Source of the DNA: Pseudomonas oryzihabitans NBRC 102199
Lineage (GTDB): Bacteria > Pseudomonadota > Gammaproteobacteria > Pseudomonadales > Pseudomonadaceae
Reading direction: 5' to 3'
DNA length: 64,000 nucleotides
Assembly (NCBI RefSeq): GCF_000730625.1
Contig: NZ_BBIT01000001.1
Location: forward strand, 248,001 to 312,000
Positions 34,516-42,572 of the stretch are shown piece by piece. Positions within the stretch are counted from its first letter, which is position 1. The number at the start of each line of letters is the position of its first letter. The notes below the pieces were generated by a model that worked only from the letters and a program-made list of their open reading frames with translations, was not told the origin of the DNA and ran no database searches. Position numbers and translations under genes: made by a program.

Positions 34516-35811
34516 TCATTCGCTGCCTCCGCGGCCCATCATCTTCCTAAGGCTCTTGAGTACGTCATTCCCAGTTTGAGCGTCACTGACAGCCTTTGGC
34601 TGGACAGTGGCAGGCTCAAATCGCGGAACTGTCAGTACCGAAGGGGCCTGGGTCGGCATGGCTGGAGCGGCGGATCGAACTGCGGCGGGCTGCCAATCGG
34701 AGTTGAAGTCACCGGTCTGGGCCTTCTGGATGAGTTTCATCAGGTAGGCCAGAGGCTTCGCTACCCCGCCCGAGGCGCAGCGAACGCCCCATTGCTTGAC
34801 CAGGGAAGCTCGAATGTCAGCGGGAACGGCCAGGATCGCGAGCTGGGCGCGGTGCTGCTGCTCCGACGTCATCCGTTGATAGGCGCTCGGCCACACAAGG
34901 TCCACGTCCGCCTGCTCGCGCAGTACAGAGCTTTTAGATACATCAGTATTTGTATTCGTATACGTACTAGATGAGTTCGGATTCCGAACTAAGTGCAAAA
35001 CCCCTTGATTTGCACTGAGTTCGGAATCCGAACTGAGGCTCGAAGCCTGATCAACAAGGCTTTTTTGACTGAGTTCGGAATTCGAACTCAGTTGATTCAT
35101 AGCTGCCAATACCGGAGTTCGGAATCCGAACTCAGCGGGAGGTGTCGCTGCACGTGCCGGATCTTCGAGCCCCTGGGCGCGAAAGCGCTCTCTGAACACT
35201 TCCACGCGGGTGGGCAGGTCCTGGGTCTCGCTGACTAGCATCTCGTCAAAAGTCAGGCCGGCGATCTCGCGGACTGAGGTATTGGTGTGCTCAAGGCCAT
35301 TAGCCACGAGTGGCAGAAAGTCGTGATCGAGTTGGATGGCCTCGGAGTAGGCCACGGGCTCGTCGTGCAGAATGTAGATGTTGCCTTGGACCTGGCCGGT
35401 AATCGCGTCGCGAACACGGCGGCCGAGGCTCAGCCAGCGAGTCAGGCGCAGTACGGTCAAGGCCTTGGCCACGGTCTCACGCGAAGCAGGACGGCCTGGG
35501 TTGTTGCCTAGGTAGGGGCGCAGCTGATCGTAGGTCGGGAACGCAGTGACCCCGTCACCGTTCATGAGCAGGCGAAACACCTGCCAGGCGTTGCGCTCAA
35601 GGGGCGAGAGCCGATCATCGAGCAGCAGTCGGCGAGGAACGGTCTCGTGAGGGTTACCGCTGAAAACGATGCCGGCGAATTCCCTGGGCAGGTCTTCGCC
35701 GGTTTTTTGCTTGTAGTCGCGTTGGGCTTGGACATGGACGTTCAGGTGTGACGCTGCAACGTCCAGGGCGCGACCGAGTAGATGGGAGCCGCGTGGAGCA
35801 GTGGTTTTCAC
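34516..35811 (-). CDS. STY4528-type island replication protein
   Basis: The 431-residue protein has an N-terminal winged-helix part (RLSPLERNAWQVFRLLMNGDGVTAFPTYDQLRPYLG...ASRETVAKALTVLRLTRWLSL, about 65-130). A low-complexity Ser/Asn linker (about 225-295) and a C-terminal helical region (VWPSAYQRMTSEQQHRAQLAIL...) follow. It matches 'pathogenicity island replication protein' families of SPI-7/PAPI-1-like islands. The DNA encoding the linker holds four 17-bp dyads and an AT-rich stretch, like the origin inside the lambda O gene. It probably starts replication of the excised ICE. Confidence 0.8.
   Translation of the reverse strand: MKTTAPRGSHLLGRALDVAASHLNVHVQAQRDYKQKTGEDLPREFAGIVFSGNPHETVPRRLLLDDRLSPLERNAWQVFRLLMNGDGVTAFPTYDQLRPYLGNNPGRPASRETVAKALTVLRLTRWLSLGRRVRDAITGQVQGNIYILHDEPVAYSEAIQLDHDFLPLVANGLEHTNTSVREIAGLTFDEMLVSETQDLPTRVEVFRERFRAQGLEDPARAATPPAEFGFRTPVLAAMNQLSSNSELSQKSLVDQASSLSSDSELSANQGVLHLVRNPNSSSTYTNTNTDVSKSSVLREQADVDLVWPSAYQRMTSEQQHRAQLAILAVPADIRASLVKQWGVRCASGGVAKPLAYLMKLIQKAQTGDFNSDWQPAAVRSAAPAMPTQAPSVLTVPRFEPATVQPKAVSDAQTGNDVLKSLRKMMGRGGSE
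34926..35132. other. Predicted ICE replication origin inside the replication gene
   Basis: Four dyads of consensus AGTTCGGAATCCGAACT start at 34974, 35018, 35072 and 35116. Spacing is 44, 54 and 44 bp, close to 4, 5 and 4 helical turns. Three are perfect palindromes and the third has one mismatch but longer arms (ACTGAGTTCG/CGAACTCAGT). An AT-rich stretch (34926-34973) adjoins dyad 1, and AGTGCAAA/TTTGCACT lies between dyads 1 and 2. This is iteron-plus-unwinding-element architecture. Confidence 0.65.
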
Positions 35812-36584
35812 CTATTATCGCCTTCTGCCGAATCCAGCTCGATCAAGCTCATTTGCCCGAGGGCAGCAGACTGGTCCTGTTCTTGTACCTGGGGCAGGGC
35901 ATCGCCAGCGGCTTGCTCATCACCGAGCTGCCGATCTCGCCGCTTCCGAGCATCGGAAATCAGCAAGAGCGGTGCCCGGGCGATCTTAGGTGGGTAGAGG
36001 CCTTCGTTGAGCCAGGTCTGTACGAGATTCCAGATGAGGCCGAGGGTGATTTGGTCGTGCCTGTCCTTGATGGAGTCGAAGGGACCGTTGAGCTCCTCAG
36101 TGATCATCATGCAGATGTCGAGCAGGGCGATGGCGTCCTTGTGGTCCACCTCGTGAGCGTTCATCAGGTCGAGAAAGCGATACCAGACCTGATCGGTATC
36201 GTTGAGCCCTGCCACCCGGCCGGAGCGACCGGGGACGTTCAGAAGCTGGCGCACCACGCTGATCTCGCTGGGGGCCATGCCGAAGAACTCGCGGATCATC
36301 CCGTTGGTAGCGCCCAACTGGATGGCGCGATGCACGAGGCGGGTCTCGCGCTCATCGCGTTCGCAGTTCTCCAGGAGCTTCTTGACCATGTCGAGATCGA
36401 TCTGGACCTTGCACCAGCGTGCCGGAGCATTTTTCAGGATGCTGTGAGCCTGGGGCTGGCGCAGCAGGTTCAAGACTTCGACGTCCAGGCCAATGTCCAG
36501 GCAGCGCTGGACCTGGCCGTTGCGCAGGTGATGGAGGATCTGATCCATCAGCGCCTGGTTCATGGGGTTGTACTTCGTGGACAT
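35808..36584 (-). CDS. DUF2857-family ICE protein
   Basis: The 258-residue, mostly helical protein (MNQALMDQILHHLRNGQVQRCLDIGLD...GATNGMIREFFGMAPSEISVVRQLL) fits DUF2857, which follows parB in this ICE family. The IREFFGMAPSEISVVR segment looks like a helix-turn-helix, so it may bind DNA. It overlaps the replication gene by 4 bp (ATGA). Confidence 0.8.
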   Translation of the reverse strand: MSTKYNPMNQALMDQILHHLRNGQVQRCLDIGLDVEVLNLLRQPQAHSILKNAPARWCKVQIDLDMVKKLLENCERDERETRLVHRAIQLGATNGMIREFFGMAPSEISVVRQLLNVPGRSGRVAGLNDTDQVWYRFLDLMNAHEVDHKDAIALLDICMMITEELNGPFDSIKDRHDQITLGLIWNLVQTWLNEGLYPPKIARAPLLLISDARKRRDRQLGDEQAAGDALPQVQEQDQSAALGQMSLIELDSAEGDNR

Positions 36585-36621
36585 ATGCGACTTCCTAATG
36601 CAGGTCCAGAAGGTGACCGGG

Positions 36622-38370
36622 CTACTGCCCGGCCTCGAGTTCGATCAGCCGGCGGGCGAGACGGATCACCCGGAACAGCTTCACGACGGCGGCATCGGTC
36701 ATGCGGCCTTCGGTGCTGGCTGGCTTGCTATCGAAAAGGGGATCGCCAAGAAGCAGCTGGCCCAGGTTCAGGGCGAAGGTCGCGTTCTCTTCCGCGATGC
36801 TTGCCTTGAGCGCCTCGGCAGTTTCTGGATCACGCGACACCACGTAGCTGTACATACCCGTCAACGACTGCAGGAATTGCCAAGACGTTGTTCCGCGTGC
36901 GGTCAGCTCTGATTGAGGGATAGAAAGCGTGAAGCCGAGTGCGAAATCGGTGGGCTTGAGCAGCTCTCCAGGAACGTCGCACAGCTGGGCTACTTCGAAG
37001 ACCAGCGTTCGCAGGACCTTACGCAATTCCTCAGGGGTATCAGTGTTGCGCTCGATGTACCAGATATCCGAGATGGCATGCAGGCCGCCGGCCTGGACAG
37101 GGATCGCACGTAGGGCATCACTGTTGAAGTCAGGCAGGGTCTCGCCGTGCTCGGCCGCGATGCGGCGCTGAACGTCCCTTACCTTCTGACCGATGCCATC
37201 GGGCGTGACGATGTGGCCGTTCAGGCGAGCGGCGCGCTCCTGTTCGGAGAGCTGCTCGGGATCCGGCGGAGTGTGCTGCGGCGCATTGGTGTCGACTGCG
37301 CCGGAGCCACCGGTACGCTCAGGGAGTGGCGGTGGTGTGGAAGGGGAGGCAGCCCCCTGCTTCTGCTTGCTGGGCGCTCCTGATGGTTGTTCCTGCCTAG
37401 TACTGTTGCCAGGCGCGTGCGCGATAGCACCGGTAGTAGGAACCTGAGGAGCCTGGCCATCGGGCACCTGCACCCCCACAAGTTGCGAGCGTCGGCTACT
37501 GTCTTGGTGATCAAGGATCGCCTTGAGTACTTCTTCGTAGCTGACGTTCAGCGCTCTCCGGATCTGGCCAATCAGCTCGTCCTGGATGGACTCGAAGACA
37601 AAGTTGTCGGTGTGACCATCAAAGCCGTTGAGCACTTCTTGGTAAAGCAACTCGAAGTCTGCCTCCTCACCGTTGAAGCTCACCCAAGCCTTCAGCGAGG
37701 CACTGCGAAGCGTAAGCAGCTTTTCAACTTGGTGCTTGCCAAGGCCTGAATAGAGCAGTCTTGGAATTGCGGGCACTAGTGTCCGCAACGCTTCCTGCAT
37801 CCTGCTGATATGGGACTGAGATATGCGATATCCATCCTCAGCCAGCTTCCTTACAAGCTCCCTCTGAGATATCTCTCGGCCGGCTTCCTGGGCATAGAGC
37901 TCACGGGCAGCATCGATACTGACCGCACGCTCGACGAACATGAGGTTGCCCCGCAGATCATTCTCTGCGAGGTGGCCGGTCAGCGAGACGATCTCGCCGC
38001 GGTCAGACCACGGACGGAATAGGCAATTGATCCGAAAGTAGCGCTCGTCCCGCGTTTCCTTCCACAGCTCATTGAGGATGGCCAGGCGGGTGTTGCCGCC
38101 GGTACGAATGATGAAGTGCTCTTCACCAGGCCGTCTGGTGACTGGCGGAGGCGTGTCTAACCCCCGGGCCTGGATGGATGCTTTGATCTCATCGTGCAGC
38201 GGGTTTCGGGTGGTTCGGGGGTTGCGGTTGTAAGGGGCCAACTCATCCAGCGTGAGGACCATGGGCGTTTCCTTGATGGGATCCGCCAGGCGTGCGACAG
38301 GAGCGCTCGATCCGGGAAACCCGCCCGCTAATAGACGCTGAGTGACTGCTTCGTTGCTGGGCTTGCTCAT
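36622..38370 (-). CDS. parB: ParB-family protein of the ICE
   Basis: A long (582-residue) ParB of the PFGI-1 type. The N-terminal ParB nuclease-like fold shows YNRNPRTTRNPLHDEIKASIQARGL, EEHFIIRTGGNTRLAIL and LMFVERAVSI. A KorB-like helix-turn-helix (SQRELVRKLAEDGYRISQSHISRM) follows, then a Pro-rich linker and a C-terminal domain. With soj/parA it should bind a centromere on the element and keep the circular form from being lost. It overlaps the Arc-like gene by 4 bp. Confidence 0.9.
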   Translation of the reverse strand: MSKPSNEAVTQRLLAGGFPGSSAPVARLADPIKETPMVLTLDELAPYNRNPRTTRNPLHDEIKASIQARGLDTPPPVTRRPGEEHFIIRTGGNTRLAILNELWKETRDERYFRINCLFRPWSDRGEIVSLTGHLAENDLRGNLMFVERAVSIDAARELYAQEAGREISQRELVRKLAEDGYRISQSHISRMQEALRTLVPAIPRLLYSGLGKHQVEKLLTLRSASLKAWVSFNGEEADFELLYQEVLNGFDGHTDNFVFESIQDELIGQIRRALNVSYEEVLKAILDHQDSSRRSQLVGVQVPDGQAPQVPTTGAIAHAPGNSTRQEQPSGAPSKQKQGAASPSTPPPLPERTGGSGAVDTNAPQHTPPDPEQLSEQERAARLNGHIVTPDGIGQKVRDVQRRIAAEHGETLPDFNSDALRAIPVQAGGLHAISDIWYIERNTDTPEELRKVLRTLVFEVAQLCDVPGELLKPTDFALGFTLSIPQSELTARGTTSWQFLQSLTGMYSYVVSRDPETAEALKASIAEENATFALNLGQLLLGDPLFDSKPASTEGRMTDAAVVKLFRVIRLARRLIELEAGQ

Positions 38371-38645
38371 GCATGAATCTCCTGAGCAGCCCGAGCTGCG
38401 GGCCGGCTGGGCTCATCATTGGCGGCCAGCAATTGGTCGATTACGCGCTGCAGGCGAAAGACCTCATCCTCGAGCTCGAGCGTGCGGCCCATGCGGTTGA
38501 TGATCTCGGCGTTCATCGACCGATGGGCCTGCTTGGCCGCTTCGGCGATTTGAGGACGGAGTCCCTTGGGAAAGCGGACGACGAACTTCTCATCCTCTGT
38601 TGCAGATTTCCGTACGGATGGCTTGCGCTTGGTTGCGGTAGTCAT
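38367..38645 (-). CDS. Arc-family ribbon-helix-helix protein (92 aa)
   Basis: EDEKFVVRFPKGLRPQIAEAAKQAHRSMNAEIINRMGRTLEL (about 17-58) is a clear Arc/Mnt-type ribbon-helix-helix DNA-binding domain. It overlaps both parB and the HicA-like gene by 4 bp, so three genes form one translation-coupled unit. It may repress this operon, or act as antitoxin to the HicA-like protein. Confidence 0.8.
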   Translation of the reverse strand: MTTATKRKPSVRKSATEDEKFVVRFPKGLRPQIAEAAKQAHRSMNAEIINRMGRTLELEDEVFRLQRVIDQLLAANDEPSRPAARAAQEIHA

Positions 38646-38881
38646 AGGGTCTGATCCAATTCGTTCATAGGCTGGGCACGGCGCAGTTGGGCGCGGGCAT
38701 TGAGGCCGGCGCGGCGATCACTGGGCGTGAAAGACGTGAAAATGGGGCAGTAGCCGACTTTCAAGAACTTGACGTGGCCACCCTTGGTACGGGCAACGAT
38801 CCAGCCCTCATCCAGGGCGAACGCCACCAGGTCCTGCAGGTTCTTGTTGGCACCACGTAGCGCATGGGCGGGCGTCGTCAT
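38642..38881 (-). CDS. HicA-like small protein (79 aa)
   Basis: The segment LQDLVAFALDEGWIVARTKGGHVKFLK...TSFTPSDRRAGLNARAQLRRA has the size and pattern of the HicA dsRBD-like fold, including a GGH site where HicA has its catalytic His. HicA toxins cut mRNA. The assignment is from pattern only, and the terminal part differs from classical HicA. It is coupled to an Arc-type gene. Confidence 0.55.
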   Translation of the reverse strand: MTTPAHALRGANKNLQDLVAFALDEGWIVARTKGGHVKFLKVGYCPIFTSFTPSDRRAGLNARAQLRRAQPMNELDQTL

Positions 38882-39267
38882 GTGCGGCTACCTCCTTTCA
38901 CGTATCCCACCTTGGAAGGCAGTCGATGCGCCCGGGCAAGGCCATGACAGCGATCCAGGGGCTGCTGTAGGCGCCTGGACGCGGTGCGTAGCGTATCTCC
39001 GAGCAAGGCGCGGGCTCGAAGGAGCCGCACCAGGTCCTCGTCGGAAACTTCGATTGCCGGCTTGGCCTCGGCCAGCTGGCGCAGCTCCTCGCGCTGCGCG
39101 CTGATGACGAAGCTCGGGCCGCCGGCGGCGCGCTCGGTGGGCTTTATTTCGACGACTTGGCCACCTTTGGCCAGGAAATCGTTCAGCGCTGCATCTAGCC
39201 TCCGCCGGTCACGTTCGCGATCGGTGTGAGAAGGGAGATCCTGTTCAAGGGTGTGATGGGAGAGCAT
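38878..39267 (-). CDS. Hypothetical ICE protein (129 aa)
   Basis: Start at 39267 (MLSHHTLEQDLPSHTDRERD) is chosen because GGAGG lies upstream. The protein is charged and helical, with LNDFLAKGGQVVEIKPTERAAG suggesting a small DNA-associated fold. No family is assigned. It overlaps the HicA-like gene by 4 bp. Confidence 0.6.
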   Translation of the reverse strand: MLSHHTLEQDLPSHTDRERDRRRLDAALNDFLAKGGQVVEIKPTERAAGGPSFVISAQREELRQLAEAKPAIEVSDEDLVRLLRARALLGDTLRTASRRLQQPLDRCHGLARAHRLPSKVGYVKGGSRT

Positions 39268-39268
39268 G

Positions 39269-39700
39269 TCATTGGCCTCCCGCCCGGTGCTGGAGCTGGT
39301 TGCCCGATTCGATGGCGACGATCTCGGCCAAACCATCGTCCTTGAACAGCAGGTCCAGGGTCTTGATCAGCCCTGCCGCGTCATTGCGGGAGCCGGCGAC
39401 GCGGAAGACGACGGTTGTGTCGTGGAAGGGACCAGGTGCTGGCTGATCGACGACCTGCAGGGGCTCCACGTCGAGCGAATGGCAGACGCTGCAGACCAGA
39501 ACTTCATCAGCGGTAAGGGGGCGGCGGCAGATGTGATGGCCGCAGTTGCGGCACTGGTGAGTAACCCCAGACAACATAGCTTGCGGGCTCATCGAGCAGC
39601 TCCTTGCCGGCTCCCGCCGGCGAACGATCGAGGGGAAGGGCAGGGAAGAGGGTTGCGACTCATCTGTAACGGGCACGAGGGCATCGCTCAGGAGATTCAT
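39269..39700 (-). CDS. Zinc-ribbon ICE protein (143 aa)
   Basis: A CRNCGHHICRRPLTADEVLVCSVC segment (about 50-73) forms a CxxC...CxxC zinc ribbon; the flanks are low in structure. It overlaps dnaB by 4 bp. An inner ATG (MSPQAMLSG) is possible. Function unknown; a nucleic-acid role is plausible. Confidence 0.6.
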   Translation of the reverse strand: MNLLSDALVPVTDESQPSSLPFPSIVRRREPARSCSMSPQAMLSGVTHQCRNCGHHICRRPLTADEVLVCSVCHSLDVEPLQVVDQPAPGPFHDTTVVFRVAGSRNDAAGLIKTLDLLFKDDGLAEIVAIESGNQLQHRAGGQ

Positions 39701-41109
39701 GCGTTCATCTCCTGCCAGGCCTGCGCGCTCAGGTTCTCGAAGCGCGTCTGATTGGCGATGAAGGCGGCACGGACCGTACCGACTTGGCCGTTGCGGAATT
39801 TGCCAACGATCAGCTCAGCGATGCCTTTGAGCTCGGTATCCGGGTGGTAGTACTCGTCGCGGTACAGGAACATGATCACGTCGGCGTCCTGCTCGATCGC
39901 ACCGGATTCACGCAAATCGGCAAGGCCAGGGCGCTTGTTCGGCCGAGACTCCAGACCTCGGTTGAGTTGGGAGAGCGCGATGACCGGACACTTCATCTCT
40001 TTGGCGAGCGCCTTGAGAGAGCGAGAGATCTCGGCGATCTCGTTGGCGCGGTTCTCTTGGCCTTCGCAGCGCATCAACTGCAGGTAGTCGACCAGGATCA
40101 GCGCGGGCGGGCCGAAACGACGCGCGGCGCGACGGGCTCTGGCGCGCAGCATCGTAGGGGACAGGCCTGCCTGGTCGTCGATTACCAGGCGATCGCCAAA
40201 GCCGTTGATGGTGTTGACGGCCATGGTCAGCTTTGGCCAGTCCTCATCCTCCAGCTGGCCGCTTTTCAGCTTCGCAGCATCGATGCGGCCGATGATCGCC
40301 ACCAACCTGAGCATCAGTTGCTCAGCCGGCATCTCTAGGCTGTAGACCTGGACTGATTTACTGCACGCATGCTGGAGCGCGCTTTTGATGCAGTTCAGCA
40401 AGAATGCTGTCTTCCCCATAGCGGGACGGGCGCCAACGATGATCAGGTCGGTGTCCTGCCACCCCGAGGTGAGGGCATCCAGATCGGCTAGGCCTGAAGG
40501 AACGCCCGTCACCGGTATGGGGTTGTTGAAGCGCTCGTCGATGATGTCGATCAGCTTGTGCAAGGTCGCTTTGACATTGCAGAACTCGGCGGCCTTCCTG
40601 TCTTGTCCGAGCGCGAACAGCCGCTGCTCAGTCTGCTCCTGCACTTCGGCGGCATTGGCGCCTGGTGTCGAAGCCTCGCGGCTGCTGGCAAAGCCCAGCA
40701 GGATCAGGCGGCGCAGGTGCGCTCGCTGGGCGACGATCTCCGCGTACGCGACGATGTTGGCCACTGAGGGAGTGTCCTTGGCCAAGGTCCCCAAATAGGC
40801 AAGGCCGCCCACCTCTTCGACGTCAGGCATCACCTCTGCGAGTGTCACGACATCGAAGGGCCGCGACTGGGAGGCGAGCAGGGCGATTCGCCGGAATATG
40901 AGCTGGTGGTGCCTGAAGAAGAAGTCTTCCTCCAGCAACACGTCAGCGATCAGGTCCCAGGTGCTGTTGTCGAGCATCAGTCCGCCCAGGACGGACTGCT
41001 CGGCTTCTTGGGAGTGAGGCGGGATCAAGCCGGCTGCTACGCGCTCAGCGTCTGAGACATGCACGGTGTGATCGTGGGCGGGGGCTTCCAGGAGCTGAGC
41101 GACGCTCAT
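39697..41109 (-). CDS. dnaB: Replicative DNA helicase DnaB
   Basis: The 470-residue hexameric helicase has the N-terminal DnaB domain (QEAEQSVLGGLMLDNSTWDLI, about 34-54), Walker A VGARPAMGKTAFLLN and Walker B ALILVDYLQLMR. It also has SRSLKALAKEMKCPVIALSQLNRGLE and the C-terminal arginine region YRDEYYHPDTELKGIAELIVGKFRNG. It would unwind the ICE during its own replication. An ICE-borne dnaB is standard in the PAPI-1/pKLC102 family. Confidence 0.95.
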   Translation of the reverse strand: MSVAQLLEAPAHDHTVHVSDAERVAAGLIPPHSQEAEQSVLGGLMLDNSTWDLIADVLLEEDFFFRHHQLIFRRIALLASQSRPFDVVTLAEVMPDVEEVGGLAYLGTLAKDTPSVANIVAYAEIVAQRAHLRRLILLGFASSREASTPGANAAEVQEQTEQRLFALGQDRKAAEFCNVKATLHKLIDIIDERFNNPIPVTGVPSGLADLDALTSGWQDTDLIIVGARPAMGKTAFLLNCIKSALQHACSKSVQVYSLEMPAEQLMLRLVAIIGRIDAAKLKSGQLEDEDWPKLTMAVNTINGFGDRLVIDDQAGLSPTMLRARARRAARRFGPPALILVDYLQLMRCEGQENRANEIAEISRSLKALAKEMKCPVIALSQLNRGLESRPNKRPGLADLRESGAIEQDADVIMFLYRDEYYHPDTELKGIAELIVGKFRNGQVGTVRAAFIANQTRFENLSAQAWQEMNA

Positions 41110-41807
41110 GACCGACCTCCCAGCGCTACCTGGTCGCGGCGCTGGCCAACGCCGCGGTGGAGCTGTGCCTGAGTCCCCAACTCGTAGCCCTGGTAGCGCG
41201 CCCGCACGTCGTGGCCTTTTGCCTCAAGGTGCTCGAGCTCCACGGTGGTCAGGTCCGGATGGTGAACGGCCAGGTAGGCGTCGATGACGCGCTGGGTCTC
41301 ATCAGGTTTGCACTTGGCGAACTGGTGGACCTGGACGCTGACTGCTTCGATCCAGCCTTCGGCGAAGACCTGGCCGCGGCGGCGTTTGGTGGCCAGCTTG
41401 CAGCGAGTTTGTCTGCGGACGAACACCTTGCGCGCGGCCAGGAGCTGCTGGTGGAGCGCGGAATAGGCGTAGCTGGCCATTTCAGGCCCGACACCGATAC
41501 CAACGAACTTGAAAGCCCAGCCCAGGCGCTGATCACGAAAGGCCAAGGGATCGCAATCAAATGCCTGGGCACACACCAGTGCGAGCTGGTGAAGCCAATG
41601 GGCGGGTGCTTTGCGTGTGCCGGTGGCAACGACTGCTTCGCTGGCCAGCACCGCCTGGACGTCAACGTCCATGAGGTTGTGCTGCTGCATGAGCTTGCGT
41701 GCTTGACGCAGCGCGATCTCAGCTTCGTTCGGGGCGGCGCCGGCGTCCTTGGCCAGGGCGAAGCACTTGGCGACGCGCTCCAGGATCTTCTGCTTGTTGG
41801 TGTCCAT
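41106..41807 (-). CDS. DUF2786-domain protein
   Basis: The N-terminal KQKILERVAKCFALAKDAGAAPNEAEIALRQARKLMQQHNL (about 4-44) is the DUF2786 signature. The rest (FVGIGVGPEMASYAYSALHQQLLAARK...) fits the companion C-terminal domain. Role unknown. It overlaps dnaB and the next gene, within the soj-dnaB transcription unit. Confidence 0.82.
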   Translation of the reverse strand: MDTNKQKILERVAKCFALAKDAGAAPNEAEIALRQARKLMQQHNLMDVDVQAVLASEAVVATGTRKAPAHWLHQLALVCAQAFDCDPLAFRDQRLGWAFKFVGIGVGPEMASYAYSALHQQLLAARKVFVRRQTRCKLATKRRRGQVFAEGWIEAVSVQVHQFAKCKPDETQRVIDAYLAVHHPDLTTVELEHLEAKGHDVRARYQGYELGTQAQLHRGVGQRRDQVALGGRS

Positions 41808-42571
41808 CAGGCAGCCCCTCCTTGCGAAGGGGCCGCTGCCGGTGCCGGGTTTGACACCAGTACGACTTCCTGAAGCGCCTCTGTCCAGACCTTGAGGGTC
41901 TCCTGAGCGCTTGGCTTGAAGAGCTGAGCCTCCCGGACTTCTGCGATACGCTCGTGGAGGGCCTTCAGCCGTTCGGCGGGTGTGTGGCCAGGATGAACCA
42001 GGTGGCGTTCGACGGAGTATTTCAGGTCGGCGATGAGACTGGATACTTGGTCCAGACGCCAGCTGCGCTCACTGGACCACTTGGGAGCATGGCTTTGCAT
42101 CATGTCGCGAAGGTGATGATCCTCCTTCAGCATCCAGCCGTCGGTAACAGGCCTAATGGCGATGTACAGCTTCAGTACGTCGATCTGCTGCTCGACCGTT
42201 GCGGTCGGCAGCTGGAAGTGCTGGGCGACCAGCTGCTCGGCTTGTCGCTCTCGTTGCTCACGAATTTTGGCGGCAGCCTTCTCCTCGCGCGCCTTGCGCT
42301 CCTTGGCGTGCTCGACGTTGTGCTTCACGGAGTCCAGTAGGGAAGCAGCGTTGCTCAGCAGCTCGCGCTGCTCGTGGGAGAGCTGCGCGCCGAGGCGGCC
42401 GAGGAGCGTGTTGTTGTACTGGGTCAGCGCACGCAGCTCGCGGGCAGCGCTGGAGAGCCCAGTCTGCACCTTGCGAAAATCCTTCGCGTCGTAGAACTTT
42501 CCCTGTTCCAGCACCACTTCTGCAGTGATAACTGTGGCCTGGGTCAGATCATGCTTTTGGGGCGTGGCCAT
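41807..42571 (-). CDS. Coiled-coil ICE protein (254 aa)
   Basis: The protein has a long central coiled coil (NVEHAKERKAREEKAAAKIREQRERQAEQLV, about 85-115) between helical ends. No known domain is recognised. It lies 1 bp after soj/parA and overlaps the DUF2786 gene, so it belongs to the soj operon and may be a structural or partition accessory factor. Confidence 0.65.
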   Translation of the reverse strand: MATPQKHDLTQATVITAEVVLEQGKFYDAKDFRKVQTGLSSAARELRALTQYNNTLLGRLGAQLSHEQRELLSNAASLLDSVKHNVEHAKERKAREEKAAAKIREQRERQAEQLVAQHFQLPTATVEQQIDVLKLYIAIRPVTDGWMLKEDHHLRDMMQSHAPKWSSERSWRLDQVSSLIADLKYSVERHLVHPGHTPAERLKALHERIAEVREAQLFKPSAQETLKVWTEALQEVVLVSNPAPAAAPSQGGAA

Positions 42572-42572
42572 C

